This document shows, one piece after another, positions 11,565-21,284 of a DNA stretch of 41,810 nt. The stretch is from contig NBIV01000457.1 in the NCBI GenBank assembly GCA_003194525.1, positions 1 to 41,810 on the forward strand, given 5' to 3'. Position 1 is the stretch's first letter. The number at the start of each line of letters is the position of its first letter. Source of the stretch: Gracilariopsis chorda (Eukaryota; Rhodophyta; Florideophyceae; Gracilariales; Gracilariaceae). The notes beneath the pieces are model-generated. The model was not told the origin of the DNA. It saw nothing but the letters and a program-made list of their open reading frames with translations, and searched no databases. The position numbers and the translations under genes were made by a program.

Positions 11565-12406
11565 TTGTGCTTACCTAAAACTGGTGACCAACCAGTTTTG
11601 GTGGATATTGCTACACAAAATCTCCGAAGATCGGATGAGCTACAGAGACCCAGATCATACTCACTTTTCATTTCTGACCAATTGTTTGTTCCTGTTTCGA
11701 GTAAGCTTAATACTCCCACCTACTTCACCGCCGCCTTCGCCGTCGGTGTACACCAACAACGACGTATCCTCCGAACCAGCGTCAACACAGCCGCCTCCGC
11801 CACCCACGGTCCTCTCCGACCCTGGAACTCCGTGACTGACCGCGACGTCTCCTTCGAACCCCAGACGCCATCACCCGACTCATTCGATAACCTCGTTTTG
11901 CTCACACCGCGGACACCTCGGAGCCAACCACCATCTTCAGAGCCAGTGGACAAGATTGCAGAAGTACTACAAGAACTCCAACAAGCATCCGTCTTGGACA
12001 AACTTGTAGGAGTCCACACGGTCGGAAAACGAATTCGTCAAGCGTAACACTCAGCCAATCAGAACTGCCCTCGTGTCTCGCCAATCAGTGACGCGGGAAA
12101 CATCAACCTTTACCGTTTGGCATACGATTGCATCCACTGCCAGAGCAAGCGTACTCTTCGACGTTTCCTCCATACACCTAGGTGTGACGACTGCAGTTTA
12201 CGCTTCTACAGTCGCTCACAACTCAAAGAACACCGTCACGGTACCAAACACAAAAAACTAAGTGTTGTCGGAAACGTCACCGCCTGGTTGTAACATTTGC
12301 CGTATACCGTCGTTCAACAATTGAAGGCATTACGAATGCCACCGCAAGGGTACCGAGCATCGATTGGCTAAAGAGAAAGAACGAAGACGTCAACAAGAGA
12401 AACGTT
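11565..12406 (+). pseudogene. Gypsy-A leader ORF with Pro/Ser-rich region and U1-like C2H2 zinc fingers
   Basis: Directly after the left LTR a Pro/Ser/Thr-rich reading frame runs from about 11.70 kb, shifting frame near 11.83 kb. It reaches a TAA at 12045-12047 and stays open in the same frame beyond it. It then encodes CDDCSLRFYSRS and onward to a His-x5-His pair (12183-12251), the C-x2-C-x12-H-x5-H spacing of U1-type C2H2 fingers. A second finger-like unit (CNIC..., His-x5-His, 12289 to about 12360) lies in another frame with one internal stop, followed by a very basic tail. Two similar fingers in tandem argue for former coding. Known gypsy gag proteins carry CCHC knuckles, not U1-type fingers, so this is either a lineage-specific extra ORF or a captured host segment. 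It is now broken. Confidence 0.5.
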
Positions 12407-12643
12407 AACTGCGGTTTTTAGCCGGTAAATACAATTTTGTAAAAGGATAAACATTGGCCACTCTACCCTTTAGGTTACCGTTTGTGGATATGTTCGAGCT
12501 CCCATTGCGCCAAGATTAACAAGCTTTGTCAAGGAAGAAGTTGCCGTAAAGTTCTTACTATCTTCTCAAGCTCCTGACAACTGGTAAACTCGACTGAACA
12601 AACTCAACGTTAGCCACTCCGATACACGTCCACGTTCGTACAG

Positions 12644-12705
12644 CGAAGGGATTCGAACCCAAGACCTCGAACTCTCGACTGACGGTCTGCTACCACTTCG
12701 TAACA
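12644..12705 (-). ncRNA. tRNA-like / SINE-head relic
   Basis: On the minus strand a near-perfect RNA polymerase III B box (GGTTCGAATCC) lies at 12649-12659. An A-box-like sequence (TACGAAGTGGTAGC) lies about 40 bp before it at 12689-12702, the spacing of a tRNA. The T stem has two mismatched pairs and I cannot build a paired acceptor stem, so a functional tRNA is unlikely. A tRNA-derived SINE head or a decayed tRNA copy inserted in gypsy-A fits better. Confidence 0.4.
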
Positions 12706-12874
12706 TCATAGGTCTTTATTCTAGCAGGGTTCCAAAAACAATCAGCATTATAACGACCAAGATACAGATTTTTGGCCAAATAATTCGACCTATTAGGGAA
12801 GGTTTTCCTGTTGCACTTGATTCCAAGCAGTTTCGGGCACTCCAGGCAATGCTGCGCCTTCTTCACAGTCCCGT

Positions 12875-13690
12875 GCAAATCAGATCATCCAAAATCTTCG
12901 AAATGCGCTGGAAAATACACATGGGAGAATGGAAAGACTCGAAAGATAAGCCGAACAGCAGATCACATCGCTTGAGTCTGCTCTTAGCCTCCTTCTTTTC
13001 TCTAGAGGCGAATGTTTGTCTGCTCTAAAGTTCAATAGGTCTCCTATGTTTACTGGAAAGCAGAATATTGATAGTTGGATCATCCACCTCTGAAACTATC
13101 TTGAAGGAACTTCAAACGAAAAGGTGCTTCCCATAGCACTCAACTATACTAGTGGAGCTGCTGACGAATGGTACCTCACCCAAGTGAAGAATGGAATAGA
13201 CTTTGGCACATTCTACGAGCTACTTAATGGTCTCGAGACTCGCTTCAGAATAGTGAACAAAGAAAAACTTGCTCGCGATAAACTGAGCAAGGGGAAACAG
13301 GTGAAAGACTTCCAGCAGTACCATGAAGAGTTCTTGAAGATCATACTGGATATTCTTAATATCAGTATGGAAGAACAGGTAGGCAGATACACAAGAGGTC
13401 TGCAGAGCTTCATTGGAAAGAACTTTGTACGAAGGAATACAAATCTGTTACCGACTCCATGAAGGATGCGGAAAGAGTTGAATCAGCGTATAAAAGATGG
13501 GACTGCAGTAGGTTCGGCAGATCGGCAGGCGTCCACCGGCAGAATAATTGACCTTTAATGTTCGAAATCAGAAACGTGAAGTTAGAGAAGCTCAACCAGA
13601 AAACCAGAGAACACTGCCGCAAGCACTGCCACTGTGTCCGTTGCAGAGAACCATGGCTTAGGGCAAATGATCCCCGTTGCACAAAACACT
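12875..13690 (+). pseudogene. Gypsy-A gag relic
   Basis: The frame begins with a coiled-coil-like stretch (NALENTHGRMERLE) and continues into a Ty3/gypsy gag capsid domain. Recognisable blocks are a FTGKQNIDSW-type start, GAADEWYL (13155-13178), and LARDKLSKGKQVKDFQQYHE (13270-13329). In-frame stops interrupt it near 12934 and 13093, and the frame shifts near 13425, after which DSMKDAERVESAYKRW continues it. A degenerate zinc knuckle appears near 13.62-13.68 kb, with Cys-x2-Cys and a terminal Cys but no His. Gag would form the virus-like particle that packages element RNA. The gene is inactive. Sequence up to about 13.75 kb is presumably the gag-pol junction, before the Copia insertion. Confidence 0.75.
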
Positions 13691-13851
13691 GCCAGAGAAA
13701 CTGACTAACATGTCTTCAGTTCCAACCGGAACTAACGTTCCCATAGAAACAACCAAGATCTACATGACTAATATTAAGGTCCATCATCGGAGCAAAGAAT
13801 CGCCTTTCCATCTGAGTCCTTTACCTTCAGCATCACTTCGTAGAGTCCATG

Positions 13852-14349
13852 TTACAACTCCAAAGCATCAAAAACTGGCATATTCATTCCCGGTTTGGTT
13901 ACAGTAGAAATCCCATTACAGTTCTCATCGGTTGAAACCGACACGTCGAACCCTTTTCGACGGATAGTACTTACAGATAACAGAATAGAAGCCATTTTGG
14001 AGATGTAATGGACTTCACCAAGTGTTATCTGGATTGCTTTTCCATTCTCCATCACCTTGCACTGAAGTTTTCCCATCCCTTGTATATCCAGGATCTCACC
14101 GCTGCCAACAGAAATCTTCGTGCTGTGGGGTTTAAGGACTTCTCCATCGAAGTTTTGACACGAATTTGTAATGTGTTCCGATGCTCCGGAATCCAAATAC
14201 CACTTGTGGATTGCCCCGGATTCCCGTTGATACTTGGTAACAAGGCCTTGCCCTTCCTCATGACAAGAGGTATGCTGAACTTCTGAGCCATGAGCATAAA
14301 GTAGTAGTCCTGCCATATATTCGTCATCTCTCCCCGGTCTTCGATTCAT
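13852..14349 (-). pseudogene. Copia aspartic protease fragment
   Basis: A 165-codon open segment contains WYLDSGASEHIT, the hallmark of Ty1/copia proteases, with the catalytic Asp in DSGA. It is followed by the typical beta-strand pattern (ISVGSGEILDIQGMGKL, then a VHYISKMASILLSVS-type segment). In the active element it would cut the gag-pol polyprotein. The frame probably continued past the stop near 13852 for some 30 more codons (a GLYEV-type stretch) before homology ends. It is broken by the truncation of the element. Confidence 0.75.
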
Positions 14350-14382
14350 TTTACCGGGCTTCTTCTTGTGTCTGCCATTTCC

Positions 14383-15119
14383 TCAGTAACACTTGCTGTC
14401 CGGAATCTCCCAGCATCTGTCCATCTTCTGGACAGGTTTCCCACAGTGGTAACATTTTCCTCGTCCGTGGACAAAGTAGCTGCTTCTTTCAGTGTTTCCC
14501 TTAGTCGGCATGCCATGCTCTCTAACGTCCTCTTCCTTTCCATCATCCTGTCTGAGCTCTACCTCTTTCTGAATAAGTATTGCCAGTTCTTGCTGATAGG
14601 GCTTTTCAAGTCCCCTAATTATCTCCTTCATTGTGCTCTACTCATCTGTAGGCCTCTCAGTAATGCTAGAAGTCTATAGTAGTCAGGTTTGATATTACCA
14701 ATTGCACTCAACTTCGACTTCACTTCTGCAAGCCGGCTTGAAAAATGCATAATGCACTCTGCCGGTCTCAACTTCATACTTTGATTCATTTCGACTAATG
14801 CATCCACAATAACCTGAGATTCACTCTCTAAACTCGAGCTCAACCCTTTTCAGATAAATACTGAATCGCGAACACCGACTTATGAAGCTACACACGCAGG
14901 GTGAACGGATTGCAGTATTGCCGACAGGGCAATGTCCCGACGACGCTCGAACTTGGCTATTTCTTCTTCAACATTTTCTAGTTTGGTCTCAGATTCACTT
15001 ACAATGGACCATGCCCCCTTTGCTCTCAGTACCAATTCTAGCGTGTTCGGCCACATAAAACAGTTCTCAGCAGTCAACAGTGGCGCCTTAAGTTTCGAGA
15101 CGTCGTTGAACTCATTCAT
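14383..15119 (-). pseudogene. Copia gag relic
   Basis: It starts with a Copia gag N-terminus (MNEFNDVSKLKAPLLTAEN, then a Trp-Pro-Asn-Thr-Leu segment). It proceeds through KFERRRDIALSAILQSVHP, an ALVEMNQ-to-LRGL region and an EIIRGLEKPYQQELAILIQ segment to a zinc knuckle CYHCGKPVQKMDRC. The knuckle has Gln where the metal-binding His should be, so it is degenerate. At least two frame changes and several stops split the frame (near 14880 and 14628). Gag would bind element RNA and build the particle. It is nonfunctional here. Confidence 0.7.
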
Positions 15120-15187
15120 CTCTGATCAAGTCAAACGTTTGGTATTTTCGTCCTTTTTTAGCGCCAAAGCTAGGCTCATACCCTCTT

Positions 15188-15508
15188 AGAGATAGTTCGA
15201 CAGTTATTAGAACGACGGGCAAGTGGATGATTTGTGAAAAGGTTGTAGAGGAGTTAGCTTCTACATTTACTTCTTAGTTCCTACGATTCCGCTTTTATAG
15301 TCAGATTTTGTACTTTGAACTACGCGAAGAGCATGAAAATATCCTCCTCCGTCGTGATCCGTTTTGGCCGTTATTCTGTATTCATAATCATGTTTGTCCT
15401 TTTTGCAAACCTCTGAGATGATTGGCGTGCAAATTCTACAGTTGTAAGTAAACCGCCTATCGCTTATGTTCGATGAAAAACTGCTGCCTGCACGTTTTTT
15501 ATCTAACA
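15188..15508 (-). repeat. 5' LTR of the Copia fragment
   Basis: The LTR is read on the minus strand. It begins TGTTAG (complement at 15503-15508) and has a TATAAAAG box (complement at 15292-15299). It ends just before a GGTATGAGCCTAGC sequence near 15167-15183 that resembles the usual Copia primer-binding site TGGTATCAGAGC with a small deletion. The 3' boundary is estimated from that site. No second LTR copy exists in the window. Confidence 0.5.
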
Positions 15509-15559
15509 GCAAGGATTGTGCATGGCGCCTTATGAGCGCATTTGCAATTTCCAGGGGAG

Positions 15560-16280
15560 ATCGCCACATTCATGAACGTTCATCACAACAACCCTAATCT
15601 AAAGTCCTTGTTAAGTGATAACAAAGATTTGTTACCAGATAAACTCCCAAAAGAACTAGCCAAGAAGCGAGAAAAAGAGTTTAAAGTCGACCTACTACCC
15701 GATTCTACACTACTAAAGAAAGGAGTATATCGAATGCCTGATAAAAAGTTTACAGAACTACGTAAGTAACTCGATGACCTACCTCAACGGGTTTCATCCA
15801 ACCGAATTCAAGTCCTTGGAGTGCCCCCATACTGTTGGTCGCGAAGGAAAATGCGTCGTTAAGGCTATGAATACACTACTGAGGTTCGAAAAAACTAATG
15901 GTAAATAACAGCTATCCTACACCCAGAATTGATGACATATTCGATCAGTTAAGTGGAGCTACAATACTCTCGAAAATATATTTCCGTTCAGGTTATCATC
16001 AAGAAAGACTTTCCGAAAGGTCGGTTGCTAGAACAGCCTTTCGTAAAAGATATGGTCACTTTGAGATCCTTGTACTTCCCTTCGGTCTTACCAATGCGCC
16101 AGCTTCGTTCATGAGCCTCATGAATAGCGTATTACAAGAGTACTTAGATACATTCGTCCTTCTATATGTAGATGACATTCTTTTTAAAATACAAACAAAG
16201 ACGAACATCTCAAACACTCAGATGTGTACTCGACCAAGTTTGCGAGTACGAACTTTATCGGAAGATTTCAAAATGTGAGT
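15560..16280 (+). pseudogene. Gypsy-A reverse transcriptase relic
   Basis: The sequence carries the end of the linker before the polymerase (DKKFTELRK), then a degraded finger region with frameshifts. A readable palm domain follows: PRIDDIFDQLSGATILSKIY, RTAFRKRYGHFEILVLPFGL, TNAPASFMSLMNSVLQEYLD and the catalytic YVDD at 16165-16176. The first catalytic Asp of motif A is Tyr here (SKIYFRSGYHQ instead of SKID), which by itself should abolish polymerisation. After YVDD the frame breaks again and part of the connection domain is missing. Confidence 0.8.
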
Positions 16281-16419
16281 TTATGAAAAAGAAGGTCGAT
16301 TAGTTACTAAACTACTACCGAAGATTCATTAAGAACTGTTCCGCAATATCAAAACCTTTCACCAAACTATGCGGAAAATCAATCAGAGTTTGAATGGATT
16401 TAAGAACAAATTGAACGTT

Positions 16420-16870
16420 TTGAGTCTCTGAAGGAACCTATAACGATAACCCCAGTACTCAGAAACGTTGACCTAAAACTACCCATTATCATTACTAACG
16501 ACGGTTCTCAATACGCCATTGGAGCTGTCATGGAACAGGTTGAAAATAATATTAAACGACCTGTTGCATTTTATTCAAGAACATTGAACGTAGCAGAACA
16601 ACGTTATGCCTCCTATGAGAGAGAACTCTTGGGCTCTTGGGAGTCATAGACATGCTACGAGTACGGAGAGTGTACGTTCATTGCAAAAAGCTAACAGTAT
16701 ATGCAGACCACTACCCTTGGAACTATCTTTAATGTCAACCGAACTTATCTCAAAGAACAGTACGCTGGCTGGAAAAAATCGTGGAATTTGGATTCTCTTT
16801 TCAGCCGATCAAAGGGATGTCCAACGTTGTCGCAGATGCTCTCCCAAGATACCCGAAACACGCTGAGAAC
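16420..16870 (+). pseudogene. Gypsy-A RNase H relic
   Basis: Recognisable blocks are KLPIIITNDGSQYAIGAVM (first acidic residue), RPVAFYSRTLNVAEQRYASY followed by the acidic ERELLG, and the tail FQPIKGMSNVVADALPRYP that normally ends the Ty3/gypsy RNase H and leads to integrase. The middle part is frameshifted around 16.63-16.78 kb. It would degrade the RNA strand during reverse transcription. It is inactive. Confidence 0.75.
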
Positions 16871-17909
16871 CCTGAAGTAACTATCCGGTCACTACTTCAG
16901 GAAGCAATTCCCAGAACCTCCAAAGTCAACGGTATGTCCCTGCTTGGGGAAGTATCCAAAAAAGATACGCGCGCATTCACCAGCGTAAATCTGAACGACA
17001 GAGATTTCAAAAACTTTTACAAATGTCCACAAGGCCCATTTCACAAACGAGACGAATTATTGTATAATGAAATACAACGCTGCGTACCCAAAAACCAAGT
17101 ACGACTGAAGATACTACAAGACCACTGCGATCAACCTGTTTCAGGACACCTAGCATTCAAGAAGGCATACAAAAAGAATCGGAGGCTATACCACTGGAAA
17201 TCCTTATGCCAAAACGATTGAAGAATACGTCGAATCATGTCTGAGATGTCAAGAAAAGAAATCAGAAACCAGAAAATGGCAGGGTACGCTACAAGGAATA
17301 CCTCCACCGAAAAGGAAGTGGGTACATATTCCAATAGACTTCATCACACTGCTACCTAAAACGAAAAATGGGAATGGTGTATTGTACGTGGTAGTAGACT
17401 TACTATACAAGTTGACCAGAATCATTCCAAATACATCAGAGTTCACTGCCATTCAGACTGCAAAACTATACTTTTAACAGATATACAGACATCATGGACT
17501 TTCCAAAGTTATCATCTCCGACAGGGACAAGATTTTTATGAGAAACTTTTGGAAAGAACTATTCCATCTCATTGGAACTAAGATATGGACGTCAACAGCA
17601 TATCTTCCACAAAAAGATGGTCAAACCGAATTAATGAACAAAAAAATCAAAGAAATGATTACAGCAGACGTCCATCTCAAGCAATCTAATTGGGATGAGC
17701 ACCTTATAGAGTTCGAAGTCGCATGCAACTCGTCAGAGAACTCAACTACGAAGTTTATACCATTTTTCCTAACGCATGGTGACCAACCAAGTGTACTACC
17801 GCTCGATAATCTCATCTCAGAGAATTATGCAGCTTTCAAGTTCATAGAAATCATGAAGCAAGCATTGACAGAAGCAACAACACAGATTGAAAGACAGAAT
17901 CGGTATTGA
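16871..17909 (+). pseudogene. Gypsy-A integrase relic
   Basis: The N-terminal zinc-binding part shows the two His (ILQDHCDQPVSGHLAFKKA). After a frame change the two Cys follow (VESCLRCQEKK, about 17.23-17.26 kb). The core domain keeps the acidic triad in context: Asp in WVHIPIDFITLLP, Asp in SKVIISDRDKIF and Glu in PQKDGQTELMNKKIKEM. A stop near 17478 and frame changes near 17217 separate them. The ORF at 17538-17909 contains the last third of the core and ends prematurely. Confidence 0.8.
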
Positions 17910-18118
17910 AAATCATACACCAACAAGAATCGATCCCTTTGCACATTGGAAGCTGGGCAAAAAGTCATGTTGTCCACAAAAACCCTCAATGCCCACCACA
18001 TGGGGTAGAAATACAAGCTACAACCTGATACTGTGGGCCATTCAAGATCACAGAAAACCTTGGCCAAGTAACATATCGTCTAGATTTAAGCCATACACTG
18101 AATTCAAATATTAATGAT

Positions 18119-18400
18119 GTGTTCCATAAGAGTGTTCTCAAACCGTGTGGAGAAGAGAAGTCAATTCGCTCAGAGCCAGCTCATCCAAATTCAGTAAAAT
18201 TGAAGGATGAGACAAAAGAGTATGAAGTGGAATGTATTTTCAACCACAGAAAAAAGGCCAGACGATTTGAATTTCTTGTCAAATGGCTTGGATATTCAAG
18301 TCATAATAATACTTGGATGAAACAGAAAGACCTCACAAACTACAAAACACTTCTCCAGCATTATAAGAAGACGAAAGGAATCCTACCCAGAAGAAACTAA
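18119..18400 (+). pseudogene. Gypsy-A chromodomain
   Basis: A short open frame carries the end of the integrase (VFHKSVLKPCG-type linker) and a clear chromodomain: EYEVECIFNHRKKARRFEFL, then VKWLGYSSHNNTWMKQKDL, then NYKTLLQHYKK. Such modules target integration to modified chromatin in chromoviruses. The key aromatic positions are present except that the usual Glu-Pro after Trp is replaced by Met-Lys. The element as a whole is dead. Confidence 0.8.
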
Positions 18401-18485
18401 GCATTCCAGTATCAACCAATCCTCAGGATGAATCAGAACTCCGATATACAAAGTGTAAGGGAGTTCTACAACAATATCAACCTCG

Positions 18486-18840
18486 GTGGAAGATCACTAT
18501 ATACCTGGATGGGTGAAATCACTAGAATTGATGCAATTAGGCTACGCCTTTGCTCGGCAGCATGCCATATATCCTTTTCATTCGGCTAAAATCGTGGAAC
18601 TTTCTACACCGACGAAAACGACATACTTCAGCACCGAGTTTTCTTCAACTACGATGGCGGAGTTCTGACGATTTTAGACGATAAATTCGAAATGCATCTT
18701 TTCTATAACAAAGTTGAACGTTACGGACCCCTCACTGATGAATGACATTTTACGAAGTAAATTGGTGCGATCTTAAACAACTTGGAGGATGAATGTCAAG
18801 TCCCAAGCACACTGGAAGCTCACTCTCAATGAGACCTGTT
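18486..18840 (+). pseudogene. Unidentified C-terminal extension behind the gypsy-A chromodomain
   Basis: Downstream of the chromodomain, two overlapping frames read like protein remnants. One (from 18486) contains LGYAFARQHAIYPFHSAKIV. The other (about 18635-18745, continuing past two stops) contains FNYDGGVLTILDDKFEM, LFYNKVERYGPLTDE and later LNNLEDECQV. They probably come from one frame that shifted near 18.63 kb. Known chromoviral pol proteins usually end soon after the chromodomain, so this is an extra domain or a separate gene of the lineage. I do not recognise the fold. Confidence 0.4.
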
Positions 18841-18920
18841 CCCAGTTCCTTCGGACTCTGGGTTTGTGTGAGTCTAAGGAAATCTTTGTTATGACTACTT
18901 ACGAGTCGGGTCGACTCTAC

Positions 18921-19613
18921 TGTTAGGGTTGATTGATGGTAGATTTAGTTAGTAACTTACATTTGTTTGTTTGAGTGTAGTGGGCTCCAGCATCATTTCT
19001 ATCGTGTCTACTATTCCTATTTTTATCCTACTTGATCTCCTGAAGAGATCGGTTACCTATTTCACATGTCTACCTGGTCTCAAAGCCAATTTGAGATCTT
19101 TGTGACATACTGTCAATATGACACCACAACATGCTTATGTCGGAAAAGCCCCGACGGACTACATGGACAATTTTGGCTCCAAGGTACATGTTGCCTACTA
19201 CTTACAACGTTTACAAACACCTCACAAGGTACAGCAATTACCAAAAGGTCATAGAGGGTTACCGAGAGATCCGTGCCAAGTCATCATGAAAACCTTGGGG
19301 TCATGCCAGATCATCAATACCCTGCCTGTTGCTGATCCTTGCCAATTACTAGAACAAGCCATCAGCTGGGAAATTTGCGAAGTCATCAAACGGCTAGATC
19401 TGGCATTAAACCCAGTAAAGCACCCACATATGGAAGCCAACGAGAAGACAGAGCATAATGCCGTTACACTCGGACGATTTCGAACTGACTAGTGGCACTG
19501 ATGGAACTAGGCTAGACCCTATATATAAGCCCCGATGGATGCTCTGAGCTTCAAATCACATCATAACCATCCACTTCTAACCATTTTCAACCATTACACC
19601 TCTATTCCTAACA
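18921..19613 (+). repeat. Right LTR of gypsy-A (693 bp)
   Basis: It begins TGTTAG and ends CTAACA, the same ends as the solo LTR at 24211-24866. The alignment is collinear throughout, including TTTGAGTGTAGTGGGCTCCA near the start, TGTGACATACTGTC at 19101, and TCGGACGATTT followed by AGTGGCACTGAT in the 3' half. The base of the expected target duplication is CCTTG (19614-19618). The sequence just upstream is not a good polypurine tract, so the internal-side junction rests on LTR alignment alone. Confidence 0.8.
19520..19529 (+). promoter_or_regulatory. TATA box of the gypsy-A right LTR
   Basis: TATATATAAG lies 84 bp before the LTR 3' end. The solo LTR has the equivalent TATATATAAA. It would drive read-out transcription toward 20 kb if still active. 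Confidence 0.55.
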
Positions 19614-20626
19614 CCTTGCAAACCCTGTGGTGCATGTGGATAAGTGAACATTAGCAATCCGTGGCATTATAGACCTGGTCGTAATGCAGGGTACCCTGAA
19701 GGTCCGGGTACGGTTTACCATGATCAACCAATTTGGAACGTATTGTTTCATTGAAACCAAATTCATTGAAAAATATGTCAGAGCTACTTTGCCCCTGACC
19801 AGAACGGCTTTATTCCACAAGGATACGAGAGGAGCCATACTTGATAGGCACAAGTAAAACACTGCATCAAAAAGAAAGCAGGAAAAAACGTCAGTGACAG
19901 TATCCAGTAAGGTTAGAATTGCCGAATCCATTAGGATCACGACTATGCTTCACGTGATAGCTAAAGTGGGATTCCAGTGACCTAGTCTTCTAAAACGAGA
20001 AGGTAAACATACTTCACTGGAACTACAGATGAACATGATCGCAAAAAAGGCCTAGACAACGTCCTGAATCAAATCTTTCTGGAAGGCAAAAAACCTTTCA
20101 GCATTAATCTGGTGAAAGTACACAAAACCATTGTTTCTGTACTCGCAACTACCTCCGTGGGTATTATTTTCACCCGTAAACCGCAGTTATTGTCTGCAGA
20201 ACGCCACCCTAATGATATGGGGCGGACACGAGTGAAGATAACGAAAAAGCACAGTCGCCGGTATATGCCGAAACGAAACCAACATAGAACGGAAATACCA
20301 ACTGGAAGGAACGTCTAACCATGGGTTTGGAGGGGTGACCTTGCTTAAACGTATTTTCGGCCCAGTGGATGCGTCTATTTCAATGTGTTCAGGTCACTTG
20401 GGGTTGGTCACGGTTACGCAGAACCGCCTTGGCGTGGTTACGCAGAACCGCCTTGGCGTGATTCTGGGACCGTAGCAGATACATAAGCAACAATATGGGG
20501 CAGGTCCAAAAGCCGGAGAGGTTGAAATCCAAGAGGTGGAAAATATGTTGAAGAAAGATGTTACTGAAACATAATTTGAGAAGTTGGCCAGCCAATTGTT
20601 CTTGGTTTAGAAAAAGGAAACAACAG
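19614..20626. other. Degraded sequence, no gene recognised
   Basis: No domain or continuous frame can be supported. Because the following segment is a reverse transcriptase relic in plus orientation, this may be the eroded upstream part of the same gypsy element. I cannot recognise gag or protease in it. A 24-bp tandem duplication lies at 20413-20460. Confidence 0.4.
20413..20460. repeat. 24-bp tandem duplication
   Basis: The unit starting GTTACGCAGAACCGCC occurs twice without interruption or mismatch (20413-20436 and 20437-20460), so the duplication is recent relative to the decay around it. Confidence 0.7.
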
Positions 20627-20920
20627 GATGATGTTCTGTATCGGCAACCTTAAACTAAACGCGGTCTTGATGAGTCGTATCCAATACATAGAATGGACAA
20701 CTATATCGATTATCTCGCGGACGCAAACTTATTTGCTGCAATGGACGCCAACTCTGGCTCCCGGCGAGTGGATATACCCAAGTAGGATAGGGAAAAGACG
20801 ACATTCACCTGCTTTGCTAACTTCTTCCGCTTTTGAAGAATGCCCTTTAATGTGGTGAATGTGCCCGGTACGTTTCAGTTGGGGTTGGATATAGTACTTT
20901 CAAAGTCAGAAAACAAACAG
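20627..20920 (+). pseudogene. Reverse transcriptase relic of a gypsy-B-like element
   Basis: Across two frames the sequence parallels the gypsy-B polymerase (36540-36830). MMFCIGNLKLNAVLMSRIQY corresponds to the FCVDYRRLN-to-YPI block. It is followed by MDNYIDYLADANLFAAMDAN with the motif A Asp, then KTTFTCFANFF, RMPFNVVNVPGTFQ and LDIVLS. Stops and at least two frameshifts interrupt it, and the YLDD motif is not reached. It is a short, older copy of the lineage that also produced the element at 32-41 kb. Confidence 0.7.
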
Positions 20921-21238
20921 TACTGGTCAGTATGCTTAAGCTATTTTAGAGACAATTAGAGGCGTCTTTCGGCCGCGGGTAGCTCTGTGCACCGCTGAAT
21001 AGGTGTGACTCGGATAGATTTCAAGGGCGCATCGCCCGCAGGGGGCAGAATAGGAATGAATTTTGGGGGTTTTAAGGCCTATATTGCTCACTAACGCTGG
21101 CAAACGGCCTGCAGACCAATGTATGCCGCGGCACAAAGAGTGTCTTTAAGCGGCACTTGACTGACATATTCAGTGCATTTTGCATCTGCACTAAAGAGAA
21201 AATGATCGCATAAGCCTCGTGGTAAAACCTGCCTGTTT

Positions 21239-21284
21239 CTGAGTGGCTGGCACTGCAGCCATTTTTGAAGTGCCAGCCACTCAG
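21239..21284. repeat. Perfect 16-bp-stem hairpin
   Basis: CTGAGTGGCTGGCACT (21239-21254) and its exact reverse complement AGTGCCAGCCACTCAG (21269-21284) are separated by 14 nt. Imperfect versions lie near 21387-21434 and at 28575-28621. Helitron 3' ends normally carry a short terminal hairpin, so this could be the element's end signal, but a clear CTRR end is not seen next to it. Confidence 0.75.

Larger units (their letters stand above)
13750..15508 (-). mobile_element. Copia (Ty1) element, 5' part only, nested in gypsy-A
   Basis: Reading the minus strand from 15508: an LTR starting TGTTAG, a TATA box, a primer-binding-site-like sequence, a Copia gag, a zinc knuckle and an aspartic protease with the DSGAS active site. 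Integrase, reverse transcriptase and the 3' LTR are absent. Gypsy-A gag lies on one side and gypsy-A reverse transcriptase on the other, so this is an insertion that later lost its 3' part by deletion. The left boundary is uncertain (between 13.69 and 13.85 kb). A target duplication cannot be tested because the 3' LTR is gone; the base run next to the 5' LTR is GCAAG (15509-15513). Confidence 0.75.
11095..19613 (+). mobile_element. Decayed chromodomain Ty3/gypsy retrotransposon (gypsy-A)
   Basis: Two LTR-like copies in direct orientation (about 11095-11541 and 18921-19613) bracket gag, reverse transcriptase, RNase H, integrase and chromodomain segments in standard Ty3/gypsy order on the plus strand. 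All coding parts carry stops and frameshifts, so the element is dead. The 5' LTR has lost its 5' part and its TATA box. A minus-strand Copia fragment interrupts it between gag and pol, replacing most of the expected protease region. A solo LTR of the same family lies inverted at 24211-24866 and fixes the exact LTR ends (TGTTAG to CTAACA). The predicted 5-bp target duplication CCTTG next to the right LTR cannot be matched on the left because that end is eroded. Confidence 0.85.

Noticed and set aside
12644..12705. Functional tRNA gene
   Set aside because: No paired acceptor stem and a poor T stem; kept only as a tRNA-like relic.
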